A stretch of 64,000 nt of DNA from Thereva unica. Lineage: Eukaryota > Arthropoda > Insecta > Diptera > Therevidae. Both the position numbers and the translations under genes were made by a program. The notes under the pieces are model-generated. The model was not told the origin of the DNA. It was given only the letters and a program-made list of their open reading frames with translations, and made no database searches. Shown piece by piece: positions 11,615 through 21,549 of this stretch. Numbering within the stretch: position 1 is the first letter of the stretch; each line of letters opens with the position of its first letter. Where the stretch lies: positions 16,071,676-16,135,675 of the forward strand of contig OX465286.1 of NCBI GenBank assembly GCA_949987705.1. The letters are read 5' to 3'.

Positions 11615-12792
11615 CACCATCACAAGCATAGTGGGCTTTTTGGCCTGGTACACGTTCTGTGTAATGAAATTTCTTGCAAAACATACTTTTTACGAGAGGG
11701 GTAATAATAGGGTAATTAAAAGGTAATAAAAAAAAATCTAATTAAATTAACAAGATTAACCCTTCGTAAAGATGACTCTTTGCTAGTTTGATATCCCCGT
11801 CATTGTGCCAGCTCACATGTAGATAGCCCACAGCCCTACCACAGTTGCCAGCATCCCCACAATATTTATAATTTATTGCGAGATCAATGATATGCCAGCA
11901 TCAATCTTATCTAAACTAATAAGCTTTGCATAGGAAAGAGACTCCCTCCCTACGGAGAATCCGATCTTATGTCTTCACTTCAGTCCCTATCACTCACATT
12001 TGACGACAAGCTCGAACTCTGCTATGCCCATTTATGTGGGTGTTCAGGGTTTAGAAAATACCTGGGACCTCCACAAGCCCTCTACTCTTCCATAAAACGA
12101 ATGACCGCACTTGGAGCTACTCAGTCGATTATATTACTACCCAGTCTTAGGCGGTAAGTGACATCTGTTTATCGCGCTACTTGATATATACAGATGACAA
12201 CTTTCATATCTACTAAAGTATCCGCTAACTTTGAGGGAGGCCAGCAGTGAACCGAACCGACTGGCAACTTCAGCAAGTAACTGTCCGCTAAGGTTAGCCA
12301 AAGCTACAACTATCCTGCGACATTGTTTATATATTTAGCCCTGATATATTATATATGTATACCCATAGCACTTCCGAATTAGACACGATCTAAAGTTCTG
12401 AGTTTGTTATAGGACACAAAAAGTACTCACCACCTTCCCTACTCTCTTAAAAGCCAGCATCACTCACTTCACTGACAACCACTGTTAAACAACTAATAAC
12501 CACCAAAAGACACTGATAGAACACTGTTGAAACACTCATTAATTATCTGGAAAGAAAAAAAAGAGAAAGGAGTGTTAAAAATAAATTCGAAATAATTGTA
12601 GGAAATGAAAAATGAATGATTCAGCGCGCTGAATTATGTAAACCTGTAAAGAATCGACTTTGAAACACTTCCAATACATAGACTGGGCCATTTAAAACTG
12701 GAAATTGTTAGCGCTTACAAAATTTAAAAAAATCTGCTTGGGTATTAAGGGATATCAAATAGTTCAGAGAATCATATTTTTAACGATTTTTA
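11615..12792. other. Unassigned DNA with weak retroelement remnants
   Basis: 11698-11800 resembles the 3' end of the CR1-like element at 5.0-5.2 kb: GGGTAATtAAAAGGTAATAA repeats followed by a TTAACCCTTC stretch in the same relative order, so it is probably a decayed copy of that tail on the minus strand. 11969-12157 encodes a short frame with LTFDDKLEL that could be a worn RT thumb, but the match is weak. No other feature is seen up to the candidate exon at 12794. Confidence 0.35.
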
Positions 12793-12793
12793 G

Positions 12794-13079
12794 GAGGCGG
12801 AGGGGCACGAAGAGCAGGAGGTAGAATGAGTAAAGATGAGCAAGGAGAATCAAACAAAAGGAAGGAGGAGGGGCCTGGTCTATCTAGTCTGCCTGGAAGT
12901 GGGACAGCGAGTCTCTTAGGGACCGCTGGACCCCACATGATGAGGGAGCATGGGGAAGTGAATTACGATTTCAGACAGTTCCAGAATGTATATGAAGGAT
13001 ATTATAGGGAGTACCTCCATGGTTTCAAGCACGATGACCCACAACGCTGTACACGTCTTCTTTTAGTATATGAGAGTCG
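12794..13079 (+). CDS. Possible host-gene exon, function unknown
   Basis: A 3' splice-site-like sequence TTTTTAACGATTTTTAG ends at 12793 and a 5' splice-site-like G|GTAAAT begins at 13080. Between them one frame is open throughout: a short Gly/Arg-rich stretch (GGGARRAGG), then from the ATG at 12826 a Lys/Glu-rich segment, SSLPGSGTASLLGTAGPH and an aromatic-rich stretch NYDFRQFQNVYEGYYREYLH. The composition differs from the LINE debris around it and no RT, gag or transposase motif is present. I do not recognise the protein. It may instead be an old retrogene piece or chance; flanking exons are not visible. Confidence 0.35.
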
Positions 13080-13189
13080 GTAAATATTGAGAAAACTGCT
13101 AACCCAAAGCATGGCTAGATAAAAACAAAAAAAGGCTTTCTAATTCATCGATAACAACGCCATTTCCTCTGACATTGAACTTACAAGCC

Positions 13190-13410
13190 ACCGTACGAAT
13201 GTAGAGGGCGCTCACAAAACGTTGTCGATTTGATCATAGGCGATTGTTCTACCGAAATAAAAATGCTCCCATGCCTCCAAGTCATTACTCCAAATCTATT
13301 ACACCGCCCCCCCCCCCCCCGTTCTAAACTTACTACTACATAATGTGACAACCGATATAATGGATGATAATAACAAAAGGTGATTCCTGAACTTAAAACT
13401 TCTACATAGC
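13190..13410 (+). pseudogene. Decayed FADD-type LINE: EN scrap plus 3' UTR
   Basis: 13220-13290 encodes VDLIIGDCSTEIKMLPCLQV, which has the shape of the D-L-I-I segment near the end of a LINE endonuclease. After a 14-C run (13307-13320), 13321-13410 matches the 3' untranslated region of the FADD-type element at 41050-41160 (CTTACTACTA, GTGATTCCTGA-type words). The two pieces come from opposite ends of an element, so most of it has been lost. Confidence 0.45.
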
Positions 13411-13443
13411 ATGCTACAAATTAAAATAAAAGTTTTACTCCCT

Positions 13444-13849
13444 ATTCAAAAATTATGACCAGTCCTAAGTCACAAGCTTTTGTGACTCGTGCTAGTTTTT
13501 GTGATTATTGTTGTGACTGTTTTGGGTTGGTCCAGTTAGAAGAAAATTTATAAAGAAATTCCATTATCATGATGTATTTGTAATCGTGGGAAGCCAAAAT
13601 TTTCTAGAAGACATTGATGTACAGCGAGGTTGAGTGTATGTAAACATCCGAGCAATTCCCATTGACGCGATCTGCCTGTCGAGTCTGCTAGAAATCTGCC
13701 CCTTATGCCCTTGCGATATCCAGTCACAATTTTGTTACTCATTGTGACTGTATTTGGGGATTGCCGTCAAAATGTGAGACTAAATTTTCTGAAGTTGAGA
13801 CTCACTAAACACTTGTGATTGCATTGTGACTTGTGACTGATTTTAGAAT
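13444..13849. mobile_element. MITE family GTGACT, copy 1
   Basis: About 406 bp starting ATTCAAAAATTATGACCAGTC and ending TTGTGACTTGTGACTGATTT...AGAAT. The two ends are imperfect inverted repeats built on TTCTAAAA(x)AGTCAcAAGTCACAA. A second long copy lies at 21060-21525, with matching interior words (CTGTCGAGTCTG, TTTATGCCCTTG, CTCATTGTGACT). Two short copies are at 14080-14251 (inverted) and 62063-62276. No coding capacity is seen. The superfamily is unknown because the target duplication is not clear. Confidence 0.7.
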
Positions 13850-13894
13850 AATCGATAACGTTATACCCCGTAACATCATCGCCAGCTACAGGCT

Positions 13895-14065
13895 CAAAAT
13901 TCGTTCGTGAATAGAACAGCTACACTGTTGGAACGGTCTTTCGCTGTCAGTATTTCCGAGCTTAATATAACGCCCAAAAGTAAAAATGTAGAGCTCATCG
14001 CATTTTGCTAGATAGAGAACCTACCAGACCCTCCCCAATATATTCCATTTTCTTCTTTACTTAAA
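13895..14065 (+). pseudogene. Decayed C-terminal end of FADD-type LINE
   Basis: SFVNRTATLLERSFAVS followed by a nucleotide stretch CTACCAGACCCTCCCCAATATA corresponds position by position to the SSFINRTTRLWNCLPQSV tail and the stop-proximal DNA of the element at 40910-41060. It is heavily mutated and 5' truncated. Confidence 0.6.
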
Positions 14066-14079
14066 ACAATTATCCTCGT

Positions 14080-14251
14080 ATTCTAAAAGAAATCACAACA
14101 CAATCACAAGTGTGTGTCTGGTGGGTCTTAAATGAAATAATAACGCAGAAGTGAAGTCGACGACGTATTCAACATATTGACATTGAAACCAAAATAAGAA
14201 GTTCATAAGAAGTGTAAGCGCGAGACGCCTTATGACTGGTCAGAATTTTAG
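14080..14251 (-). mobile_element. MITE family GTGACT, copy 2 (short, inverted)
   Basis: 172 bp from ATTCTAAAAGAAATCACAAC to TGACTGGTCAGAATTTTAG. Read on the minus strand it aligns over its whole length with 62063-62276, including ATGTTGAATACG/CATATTG and GAACTTATTTTGG-type words. Short copies lack the central portion of the 400-bp copies, suggesting a subfamily formed by internal deletion. No coding capacity. Confidence 0.75.
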
Positions 14252-14509
14252 ATTGTACAAGTTCAAGCAAATTGGTGAACTGAACTTCAACTTTTGCCTG
14301 AGTTCCCATACATTTTCACATAATGAGCTCAGGAAAAATGCGAGTTCGCCCAACAGAACATGAAACTGAGTAATCAACTGGAATAATGGCCTACGGGTAA
14401 CGGCTAACAAAGACCTCGGAAAGTGGTGGTACCCGATTTGCCACCTCTGCCAAAACCCGAGAAAAGTCACTGCAGACAAACACCTAGCAGACCTGTTAGC
14501 AAGTCCTAA
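14252..14509. other. Unassigned spacer
   Basis: Between the MITE and the ribozyme remnant nothing is recognised. A 91-codon minus-strand frame covers it but shows no motif and is probably chance. Confidence 0.5.
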
Positions 14510-14568
14510 TCTCACCTCCCCGCGGTGCCCCCTGGGGTACTTCTTCGGAAGGAGCTAACGGGAGACGG
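14510..14568 (+). ncRNA. 3' half of an HDV-like ribozyme, 5' strand missing
   Basis: The order of elements matches the HDV fold: P3 ACC (14514-14516), loop TCCCCGC, P3' GGT (14524-14526), P1' strand GCCCCCT (14527-14533), then P4 CTTC-TTCG-GAAG (14540-14551, a cUUCGg tetraloop) and a J4/2-like CTAAC at 14555-14559, followed by GGAGA, which can pair with TCTC at 14510-14513 as a short P2. The upstream G-rich P1 strand is not found within 100 bases, so the ribozyme is broken by 5' truncation. P1' and P3 are almost identical to those of the intact candidate at 34330. Such ribozymes process the 5' ends of several LINE transcripts. Confidence 0.6.
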
Positions 14569-14673
14569 GCGGGGGAACATATCTGCCCAAACGGTGAGTC
14601 CTTTTTATATTCTGGGAGAAACGAAACTGAAAGCCGTAGGAGTGGCGTTGGTGTAATACTCACCAACGAAGCC

Positions 14674-15465
14674 GTGCGCCTGCGTACCAGACTAAGAAGT
14701 ACTACGGTAGTCCAATGCTATGCTCCAACTGAAGACGCAGAAGATGACATCAAGGACGAGTTCTATATGCGACTGAATGAGGTTTTTCGCTCTATTCCAA
14801 GGGGAGACATCATTGTTTTAATGGTTGACTTAAACGCACAGATCGGCTGCGACAACACCGGCCTTGAACACACAATTGGAAACCAAGGCCTAAGCCAAGT
14901 TACCAATAACAATGGTGAGTTTTTCGTTGACTTTTGTAGTTCCCACCAACTCATGGTAGGTGGAACTTACTTTTGTCACAAGAAGATACACAAAGAGACC
15001 TGGGTATCGCCCGATGGTAGAACGAGAAATCAGATAGATCATGTGGCCGTCAGCCGCAGATGGAGAACTATTCTTAAGGATGTTAGGAGTTTCAGGGGAG
15101 CGGATACTGGAAGCGACCACCATTTGGTTGTAGCAACTATTCGCCTTAAAATCGCCGCCATCAGAAACGTGCAACATGATGCTAGAACCCGTAGACGGTT
15201 TAACGTATACCTTCTGCGGGAGAGCGTTAAAAAGAGGGAATTTGCTGGAAACCTACAAGAATTATTAAACCAGCAAACCGTTTCTGCTGTGCAGCGACGA
15301 AGAGCAACTCCAAAGATGGAGAGATTACTTCTTCGCCGCCCTGAATGGTTCACTTGTACTTGTACAGGAACCTCAGGAAACCAGCAACAATGCACAGCCA
15401 ATAGCAACACCAACAGGGACCCATCCAAGACGGAAATAGTAACCGCAATTCATGGCCAGTGGTAA
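14674..15465 (+). pseudogene. Endonuclease of RTE-like element
   Basis: The frame begins inside the EEP domain (TVVQCYAPTEDAEDDIK), continues through VLMVDLNAQIG (the D-x-N catalytic motif, with Val for the usual Gly before Asp), TWVSPDGRTRNQIDHVAVSRR and GADTGSDHHLVVATI, the terminal S-D-H-H motif. The spacing and the T-W-x-S-P-D-x-x-x-x-x-Q-I-D-H signature match RTE-like elements. The ATG at 14674 is internal to the domain; the true N-terminus lies upstream in another frame. After about 15240 the linker is present but becomes ragged. Confidence 0.85.
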
Positions 15466-16000
15466 AGCAGCTGGAAAAGATGGCATCCCGGCAGAATTGT
15501 TGAAAGCCGACTTAAGCCTCATAGCAGATGCGCTTCAGCCAATCCTAGAAATATCATGGAACACCTGTACCTTTCCTTAGGATTGGACGGAAGGTATCAT
15601 AGTCAAAATACCAAAAAAGGGGGACCTAACAATATGCGACAACTGGAGAGGCATCTGGTTACTATCTACAGTGGGCAAAATTTTGTCCCATATATTACTA
15701 TCTAGGATAAGTGAGGCAGTAGACCGAACGCTTAGGAGGCAGCAGGCCGGATTCAGGAAGGGCCGCTCATGTATTGATCATATCAACACCTTACGAATAA
15801 TAGTGGAGCAGTCTACTGAACTCCGATCCCCCCTTTACCTTGCTTTCGTAGATTATGAGAAAGCGTTCGACTCGGTCAATAGGAGCTTTATATGGCAGGC
15901 ACTACGGCGACGTGGACTGCCTGATAAAATAATAGAATTGATAAAAGCCCTATATAATGCAGAGTTCTCCATAATGGAAAATTATCCGACAGCTTCGAGG
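15460..16000 (+). pseudogene. RT fingers and palm, first part, of the 14.5-16.9 kb element
   Basis: GKAAGKDGIPAELLKA opens the RT, interrupted by a TAG after NTCTFP, then IVKIPKKGDL, WRGIWLLSTVGKI, QAGFRKGRSCIDHI and motif A AFVDYEKAFDSVNRS. The longest open piece is 15671-16003 (110 codons). The frame ends at 16003 and RT resumes 4 bases upstream in the next frame, so one frameshift separates motif A from motif B. Confidence 0.85.
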
Positions 16001-16731
16001 TGAGCTCAGGAGTACGACAAGGATGCCTATTTTCGCCTTTACTATTTCTTATAGTAATAAATGACATCCTTGTCGGCGCTCTAGATAGTAGAACAGGCAT
16101 ACAATGGGGTTTGTTAGACCGCGTTAAGGATCTCGACTACACAGATGATATCTGTTTGCTTGCCCACAGACACCAGGACCTCAAAAACATGATTAACAAT
16201 TTGGCAACAGAAAGTAGTCCAGCAGGCTTAAGGCTAAATCCGACTAAAACTAAACAAATGCGGATAAATGCAAACACCATTGAACGGACTGCGCTGAATA
16301 ACCGTGACGTGGAACTGGTTGATAAATTCTGCTACCTCGGTAGTATTATTACCGAAAGTGGCGGTGCAGAAGAAGATGTCAGTTCCAGAATAAATAACGC
16401 ACGAGGCGCATATGCATGCCTGTTCCGCATATGGAGATCAACGGCGATCTCCACTAACACCAAATTGCGGCTGTTCAACTCCAACGTTAAGGCAGTACTT
16501 TTGTACGGCTGCGAAACATGGAAAGTCACCCAATTCATCACAGGGCGCCTACAAGTCTTCGTCAACAGATGCCTGGGTCGTATCCTAAAAATCCGCTGGC
16601 AAGATAGATTTTCAAACGAAGAACTATGGCCAAGAAAGGATAGACGACCAAATGGAAATGAAAAGGATAGACGACCAAAAGGAAATGGAATTGGGTTGGC
16701 CACACCTTGCGACGCAAAAACGAAAATCTAG
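16000..16731 (+). pseudogene. RT palm, second part and thumb, of the same element
   Basis: Starts at motif B (SSGVRQGCLFSPLLF), then motif C reads DYTDDICLLAH with Thr at the usual Ala (16138-16149), followed by GLRLNPTKTKQM, FCYLGSIITESGGAEEDV and LLYGCETWKVT. The final part contains a short direct duplication (AAGGATAGACGACCAAA at about 16637 and 16663), after which the frame is lost. Both Asp of the Y-x-D-D box are kept, but the flanking breaks make activity unlikely. Confidence 0.85.
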
Positions 16732-16904
16732 CCAAACAGGCCCTTGACTGGAATCCGCAAGGATCCCGTCGAGTAGGAAGACCTAGAACAACGTGGAGGA
16801 GAATCCTACTAGCAGAAGCCGGAACAACTGGGAGATCCTGGTCGGAGCTGAGAGCTGTCGCGCAAAACAGAGTCCGCTGGAGGGCAACTGTTTACGCCCT
16901 ATGA
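16707..16904 (+). pseudogene. C-terminal module of the same element
   Basis: MRRKNENLAKQALDWNPQG, then RRVGRPRTTWRR and a tail NRVRWRATVYAL followed by a stop. This R-G-R-P...W-R...N-R-x-R-W arrangement is the standard end of RTE-like polyproteins. The frame is offset from the RT frame. The untranslated end is very short (about 15 bases) before the GAA repeats. Confidence 0.8.
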
Positions 16905-16936
16905 GGGATTAAAGGAGTTTAAAGAAGAAGAAGAAC

Positions 16937-18744
16937 AAACGGAAGAGTGCCTTCTGAGCTTGATTTTTTCTGATAAAGAATTATCTGACAAGACTCACCA
17001 CACTTAAAGTGCTCACTCACCACCGCCCCCACCCGCCGCAAATCCAATCTGGAAATGGTATTTTTGTAGCCGAAAACTGATTATGTCTAAGTAAATCCCA
17101 AACTACTAACCCCTGGAACCGTTTGGCCGGCCATTCGCTGGAGGCCGCGCTATGTTTATTCAAAAGGACGTCCATCATAATGAGAGTCATATACCGCATA
17201 TATACATACCCCTCTGCCCCGGACCGCTTGCACGTAGTTTTTGCTAATCTTGTATTTTTTATCTCGAGAGAGCTTCCTTTTTGCTTTGTGCTAAGCCACA
17301 CAAAGAGAATCCACGTACGTATAAATGCAGGCAGCGCGTAATCCCATTTCATGATAAATTAAATGGACTTTGGTTCCGAGCGATCTCGGCTCATGTGTGT
17401 GGGCGGGGGTGGGGGTGGCTGTGTTTTTTGTTGGTTAGACAAAGGGTGGGCTCTCGGCCCCAGTGCTGTGTGTGGGGACTGTGGGGGCTTGTGTGAGACA
17501 ACAGAAGACTGGGATTTGCAAATTTTATCCGAAGACCTTGTCTCTGCATAAAGCGTAGCTAAGCAGCTCGGTAGGAAGAAAGGACGAACGAGCGCGGGGG
17601 TGGGGCTGTTTTGGGTGGAAGAAGAGATGAAACAACACAAAGGAGAAATTAGATTTGGGGCTATATGTTCGTATATAAAATATGGACATTAATATCACAG
17701 CCTCGAGTGGGCCCCATCTACTAAGGATAGCTCCTTTCTGGTAAAACTCGAAAGCGTCCTTGTGTGTGTGTGGCATCCATGTGCGAAAGCGTGTATGCGG
17801 GGCATTCTGTGTGCATCTCTCGCCAATTTACTTAATTTCACTAATTAAAAGTGTTCCGCCATCACCGAAGGAGACAATGGCGGTGGTATGTGATTTATAT
17901 CCTTTTTGCTTGGTTTTTTTGCGACAAGCATCGGGGCTGCCATCAGCTGTTGTTGCGCCATAATACAATATCCTTTCTCTCTCTTAGGGCGATCCTGCTT
18001 AATGCTTAGCGCCGTTAATATATAAAAAAAAGAACAGCATGACCAAAGCGGACATTAAAAAAAATCAAGGCAATAAATCCGAATAACGGATCCTTTTTTG
18101 TGTGTGGTGCTGCTGATGTTGTTGTCGTTGTTCTTGTCCTTTTACTGTGTACACGCTGCTAGGCTAGAGAGTGTGTGCTGTATGCGAGAGCAGCAACATA
18201 TATCGAAGCGAATCAATGAGAAAAATAATTAATAACATCCCCCTGTGCTTCGTGCGCGCTGCCTTGAACGGGGGTCTCGTTTTTTACAGATAGGGCAGGA
18301 GGAAAAGGACCATGCGGCCCCGGCTCGTGTGCGTGACATTTTTTAACCATCATATACATTTTCTACAACATCCCTTCGTGCGTTCGTTCTCGTTCTCGGC
18401 TCGTTCTTGTTCTTTTAACATTTTTTTATTGCGTTCATTTTATGGCTCTTTGTGTGTTGTCCCTTACGTTGCGTATATCCTTAACGTAGGCGAAAAAACT
18501 CATTATCCATTAGGGATTCTGGCGCGCAAAGAGGATGTGTGTGGAGAAATGCTTGTAATTTTGTTTTTTTGTTTTTTTTTTCGTCCTGAGGGATATTGTG
18601 AATGGGATCATGACTTTTGAAAGAGAATCAAAATTTTTCTTCGTTTTTTTTTCGGATTTAATTTTCAGCTGAAATTTTTGTTTTCGGTGGTCGTAGTGGT
18701 GGTCTTGGGTCACAAAAAAGTAAATAAAATATGCTTGGATTCCC
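16937..18744. other. Unassigned low-complexity DNA
   Basis: No gene recognised. The stretch contains G-rich runs (17403-17470), T-rich runs and GTGTGT tracts. Several 60-110 codon frames on both strands have low-complexity translations and no motif. It has the look of intergenic or intronic insect DNA. Confidence 0.5.
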
Positions 18745-18748
18745 TTAA

Positions 18749-18901
18749 GGCCCCCATACACGGTCAAATTGGTTGTACATCCAGAATTTCATCAAACCCA
18801 TAAGCGCAACGAGTTTTGGTCGGCCGACCGGCCCACAATCGATAGTTTTGGTTGTACATCCGCCCTTCGATGTACATCCAATTTGACCGTGTATGGGGGC
18901 C
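18749..18901. mobile_element. TTAA-type MITE, 153 bp
   Basis: GGCCCCCATACACGGTCAAA begins the element and its reverse complement ends it. The inverted repeats are about 34 bp with one mismatch (GGTTGTACATC versus GGATGTACATC). It is flanked by TTAA (18745-18748) and TTTA (18902-18905), consistent with a TTAA duplication with one later change. Interior GTTGTACATCC words repeat. Size, ends and target are typical of piggyBac-like non-autonomous elements; the superfamily is inferred. Confidence 0.85.
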
Positions 18902-19019
18902 TTTAGGATACGGGTAAATTAGCATATATGTAATAATCGCTGCCTATTCTGCAATCTTCAATAAACGCTGTTTGTCTCTCACACGGTAATCTTCATACCC
19001 GTAACACACCAGATTAGCC

Positions 19020-19342
19020 CAGTCGTGTCATTCCCTCCACTCGCAGCCCTCGTTTCGTGCACTCTACAAACTAGGTGGAATTCGTTTCTAAATAGAACAA
19101 CTCGTCTATGGAACAAACTTACACAAACTGTATTTTCCAGCTCCCTACAACTTCCAAAAATGCAAACGCATGATTCATCGCCACTTATATCGATACGCTC
19201 GCTAGCCCTTATAGCCCTTAAATCGATTGGACATCCCCCCAGTCCTAATAAGCGTACTACTACATATTGCACCATGACGTGACCAACGACAGGACGGACT
19301 GATAACAACAATGTGTCATTCTTGAGCTTAAAACTGATACCT
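19020..19342 (+). pseudogene. Decayed FADD-type LINE C-terminus and 3' UTR
   Basis: 19080-19140 encodes NSFLNRTTRLWNKLTQTVF, the worn equivalent of SSFINRTTRLWNCLPQSVF in the copy at 40.9 kb. 19240-19340 matches the 3' untranslated region (GCGTACTACTACA..., ATGACGTGACCAACGACAGG, CATTCTTGAGCTT). 5' truncated; ends where the TTAGG-like tail of the next element begins. Confidence 0.7.
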
Positions 19343-19366
19343 ATAGGTTAGGTTAGGCTAGGTTAG
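19343..19366. repeat. TTAGG-like short repeat at an element's 3' end
   Basis: ATAGGTTAGGTTAGGCTAGG followed by TTAGAT. On the minus strand this is a CTAACC/TAACC repeat that sits directly after the 3' end of the R1/I-like element at 19.4-21.0 kb, so it is best read as that element's tail, not as a telomere. Confidence 0.7.
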
Positions 19367-21015
19367 ATATGGCTGAGCTGTTGGTTCTAGCTCACACACT
19401 TAGGCCAGAAGGATAGGCCCATTGTGATGCCATAGTGATCCCACTTTAAACCTGATGTTAAAATGTCGTTTCTTCGTTAAAACCATCTCGAGGAAGTAAT
19501 GAATCTTCTAAGTTGCGGGATCCCAATCTGCCAGAGATTTCCGCAAGGTTGCTTAGAAAGGGTTCACCAAATGTGGTTAACCTTATCCTGCTTAGGGCCG
19601 GGCAGTGACAGAGGAGATGTAGTACACTTTCCGCCTCGTCCAGGTTCTTACAGCTTCTGCAGAAATCGTGCAATCGGGTCGCATGCGTCCTATCAGACAG
19701 TGTCCGGTCAACACTCCCACTATAACTGAGAGTTCTTGTCTCCCGAGGCTCAGTAATAAGGTGGTTCACCTGAGATCATAGGAGGGCCAGGTTAATTTGG
19801 CCAAAGTGCATTTATTAAGATCCCTCCAATGCGTTTTCGCTTGTGTCATTGTGTGTTGCTGGCATCGGAGTTTAAAGGTGGCCCAAGGCATACCACCTCT
19901 TTCCTTTTCTGGAAGGAGAGTAGCGGTCGTGCCTCTCCTAGCCAGTTCGTCAGCTTTACAATTTCCCTCTATATTTCGGTGACCGGGCACCCATACGAGG
20001 AGGGTCCTGAACTGCTGAGCCATCTCGTTAAGAGATCTGCGACATTCAGAGGTAGTTCTAGAGCTGTTTGTGCAGGAGCGCAGGGCTTCCTATAGCCTTG
20101 CTGGTTGATTTGCAGAACAGCCTCTTGTATGGCTAGAACCTCCGCTTGATATACACTGCAGTGATCGGGTAGTCGGAAGGAGACTTCAATCCCAAGTTCT
20201 GGGGAAAATACTCCTCCTCCCACTCGACCCTCGAGCTTAGAGCCATCAGTAAAAACGTTTATGGCACCCTGAAACCTGTGTGGTCTATTTATCCATTCAC
20301 GACGTGAAGGGATGTGGACTCCGTAGTTCCTCGTGAAGGTAGTTTCGGGAATGCAGAAGTCGGTTTTTGTGGGGATAGTAACTGAGTTCAGCACCTTCGT
20401 GTTTCCCCCACTGATTCCAGTCCAAAAACCGGATTCTTTTATTCTAAGGGCTGCGATGGTTGCGCTTTCCCTTGCCACAAGATATAAAGGAGGGAGGTAT
20501 AACATAACATTTAAGGCCTCTGTAGGTGTGGAGCGAAGTGCTCCTGTTATGCATAACTCCGCACATCTTTGTACTCTCTGTAATTTGTTTAGCACGGTGG
20601 ATTTACTCAGAGTTGGCCACCATACTAAAACCCCGTAGAGGAGAATTGGGCGGACGATCGCTGTGTAGATCCATCGCACAATGTTAGGGGAGAAGCCCCA
20701 TTTCTTCCCAATGGATTGTTTGCAAGCGGAAAGCGCGATGTTTGCTTTCTTAATGCGCTCTTCTGTGTTTTCATGCCAGAGGTGTTTCTTGTCCAGAAAT
20801 ACTCCCAGATATTTGGCACTGTGGCTTATTTTGAGCCTAGCATTGTTAAGCCGGGGGGGGGGGGGGGGGTGTTAACGGAGAGATCTTATACCTCCTTGCG
20901 AAGAAAGGACCCGAAGAGCTCCGTTTTTACTGGGTTAACGCTGACTCCGCGGGTGGCAGTCCAGCTTGAGAGGGCTTGTAGCGCTGCCTCCATGAGATCA
21001 CAGAGGACTTGAGGA
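19367..21015 (-). pseudogene. R1/I-like element: RT C-terminus, RNase H, C-terminal zinc motif
   Basis: In minus-strand order: a WTATRGVSVNPVKTELF thumb start near 20990; a 17-G run (20853-20869) interrupting the frame; then 20679-19969 with YTAIVRPILLYGVLVWW, QRCAELCITGALRSTPT and the RNase H start NVFTDGSKLEGRVGGGV, YQAEVLAIQEAV; then 20023-19766 with LLVWVPGHRNIEGNCKADEL, the last RNase H motif; then 19769-19458 with HDFCRSC...ESVLHLLCHCPAL, the Cys/His motif found after RNase H in this group. Three frames are needed. The catalytic RT palm is absent. It is probably the 3' part of the element whose gag and EN lie at 21.5-23.7 kb. Confidence 0.8.
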
Positions 21016-21059
21016 GCTATACCTATACAAAAATAAAAAAGTAAAAGTTTGACCCCCTA

Positions 21060-21525
21060 TTCTAAATTGTGACCAGCCATACGTCACGGGTTTTTGCGAC
21101 TCGTGCTTCTTGTCATTGTTATTGTGACTATTCTTCCCACTATCAGCTTCTTTCAGTTTTCGAAGCAGTCTGTGGGTGCAAAGAAAATCATAAAAAAATC
21201 CACCTGTGATGGTTTGTGTATTTGATACTGTGTAATTCGCGATAACATAGATAACGTACGCTCCAAAAATCATTGATGCACAATTAAGTGTATGTGAATG
21301 AACGTTCGCCACTCTCATCAATGCAATCTATCTGTCGAGTCTGTAAGAATGTTATGATAAATATGGTAGAAATGTTGTTCTTTATGCCCTTGTGACCTGC
21401 AGTCACAGTTTTGATACTCGTTGTGACTATTTTGCGGATTGTCGTCAAAATTTTACTGTTCCAATTAGAATATCCAATTGTCCAAAGTTGCTCAGACTTA
21501 CAACACACTCAGGGCTAAAATATTA
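21060..21525. mobile_element. MITE family GTGACT, copy 3 (long)
   Basis: Begins TTCTAAATTGTGACCAGCCA and aligns through its interior with the copy at 13444-13849 (CTGTCGAGTCTGtaAGAA, TTTATGCCCTTGTGACC, ACTCGTTGTGACT, TTGTCGTCAAAAT). The distal end is diverged, so the right boundary is approximate. It sits between the EN part and the RT/RNase H part of a minus-strand R1-like element, as if inserted in it. Confidence 0.65.
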
Positions 21526-21549
21526 TTGCGGTCCTTTTAAACTATATAA

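Larger units (their letters stand above)
14540..16935 (+). mobile_element. RTE-like non-LTR retrotransposon, nearly full length but broken
   Basis: Starts with the ribozyme remnant, followed by EN in several frames (clear from 14674), RT (15450-16000 and 16000-16660) and a C-terminal module (to 16904), and ends in a (GAA)n tail at about 16920-16936. At least four frame disruptions are visible: near 14640, near 15460, a stop at about 15580, and near 16680 beside a short internal duplication. One family member could encode one EN-RT polyprotein. No target duplication was confirmed. Confidence 0.8.

Noticed and set aside
14240..14515. A 91-codon minus-strand frame
   Set aside because: No motif; it overlaps the end of a MITE and a LINE 5' flank.
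17017..18767. Several frames of 60-110 codons
   Set aside because: Low-complexity translations with no family signature; no splice-site pattern was convincing.
19343..19366. A telomere or telomeric array
   Set aside because: Only about four imperfect TTAGG words, attached to the end of a LINE and surrounded by other elements.
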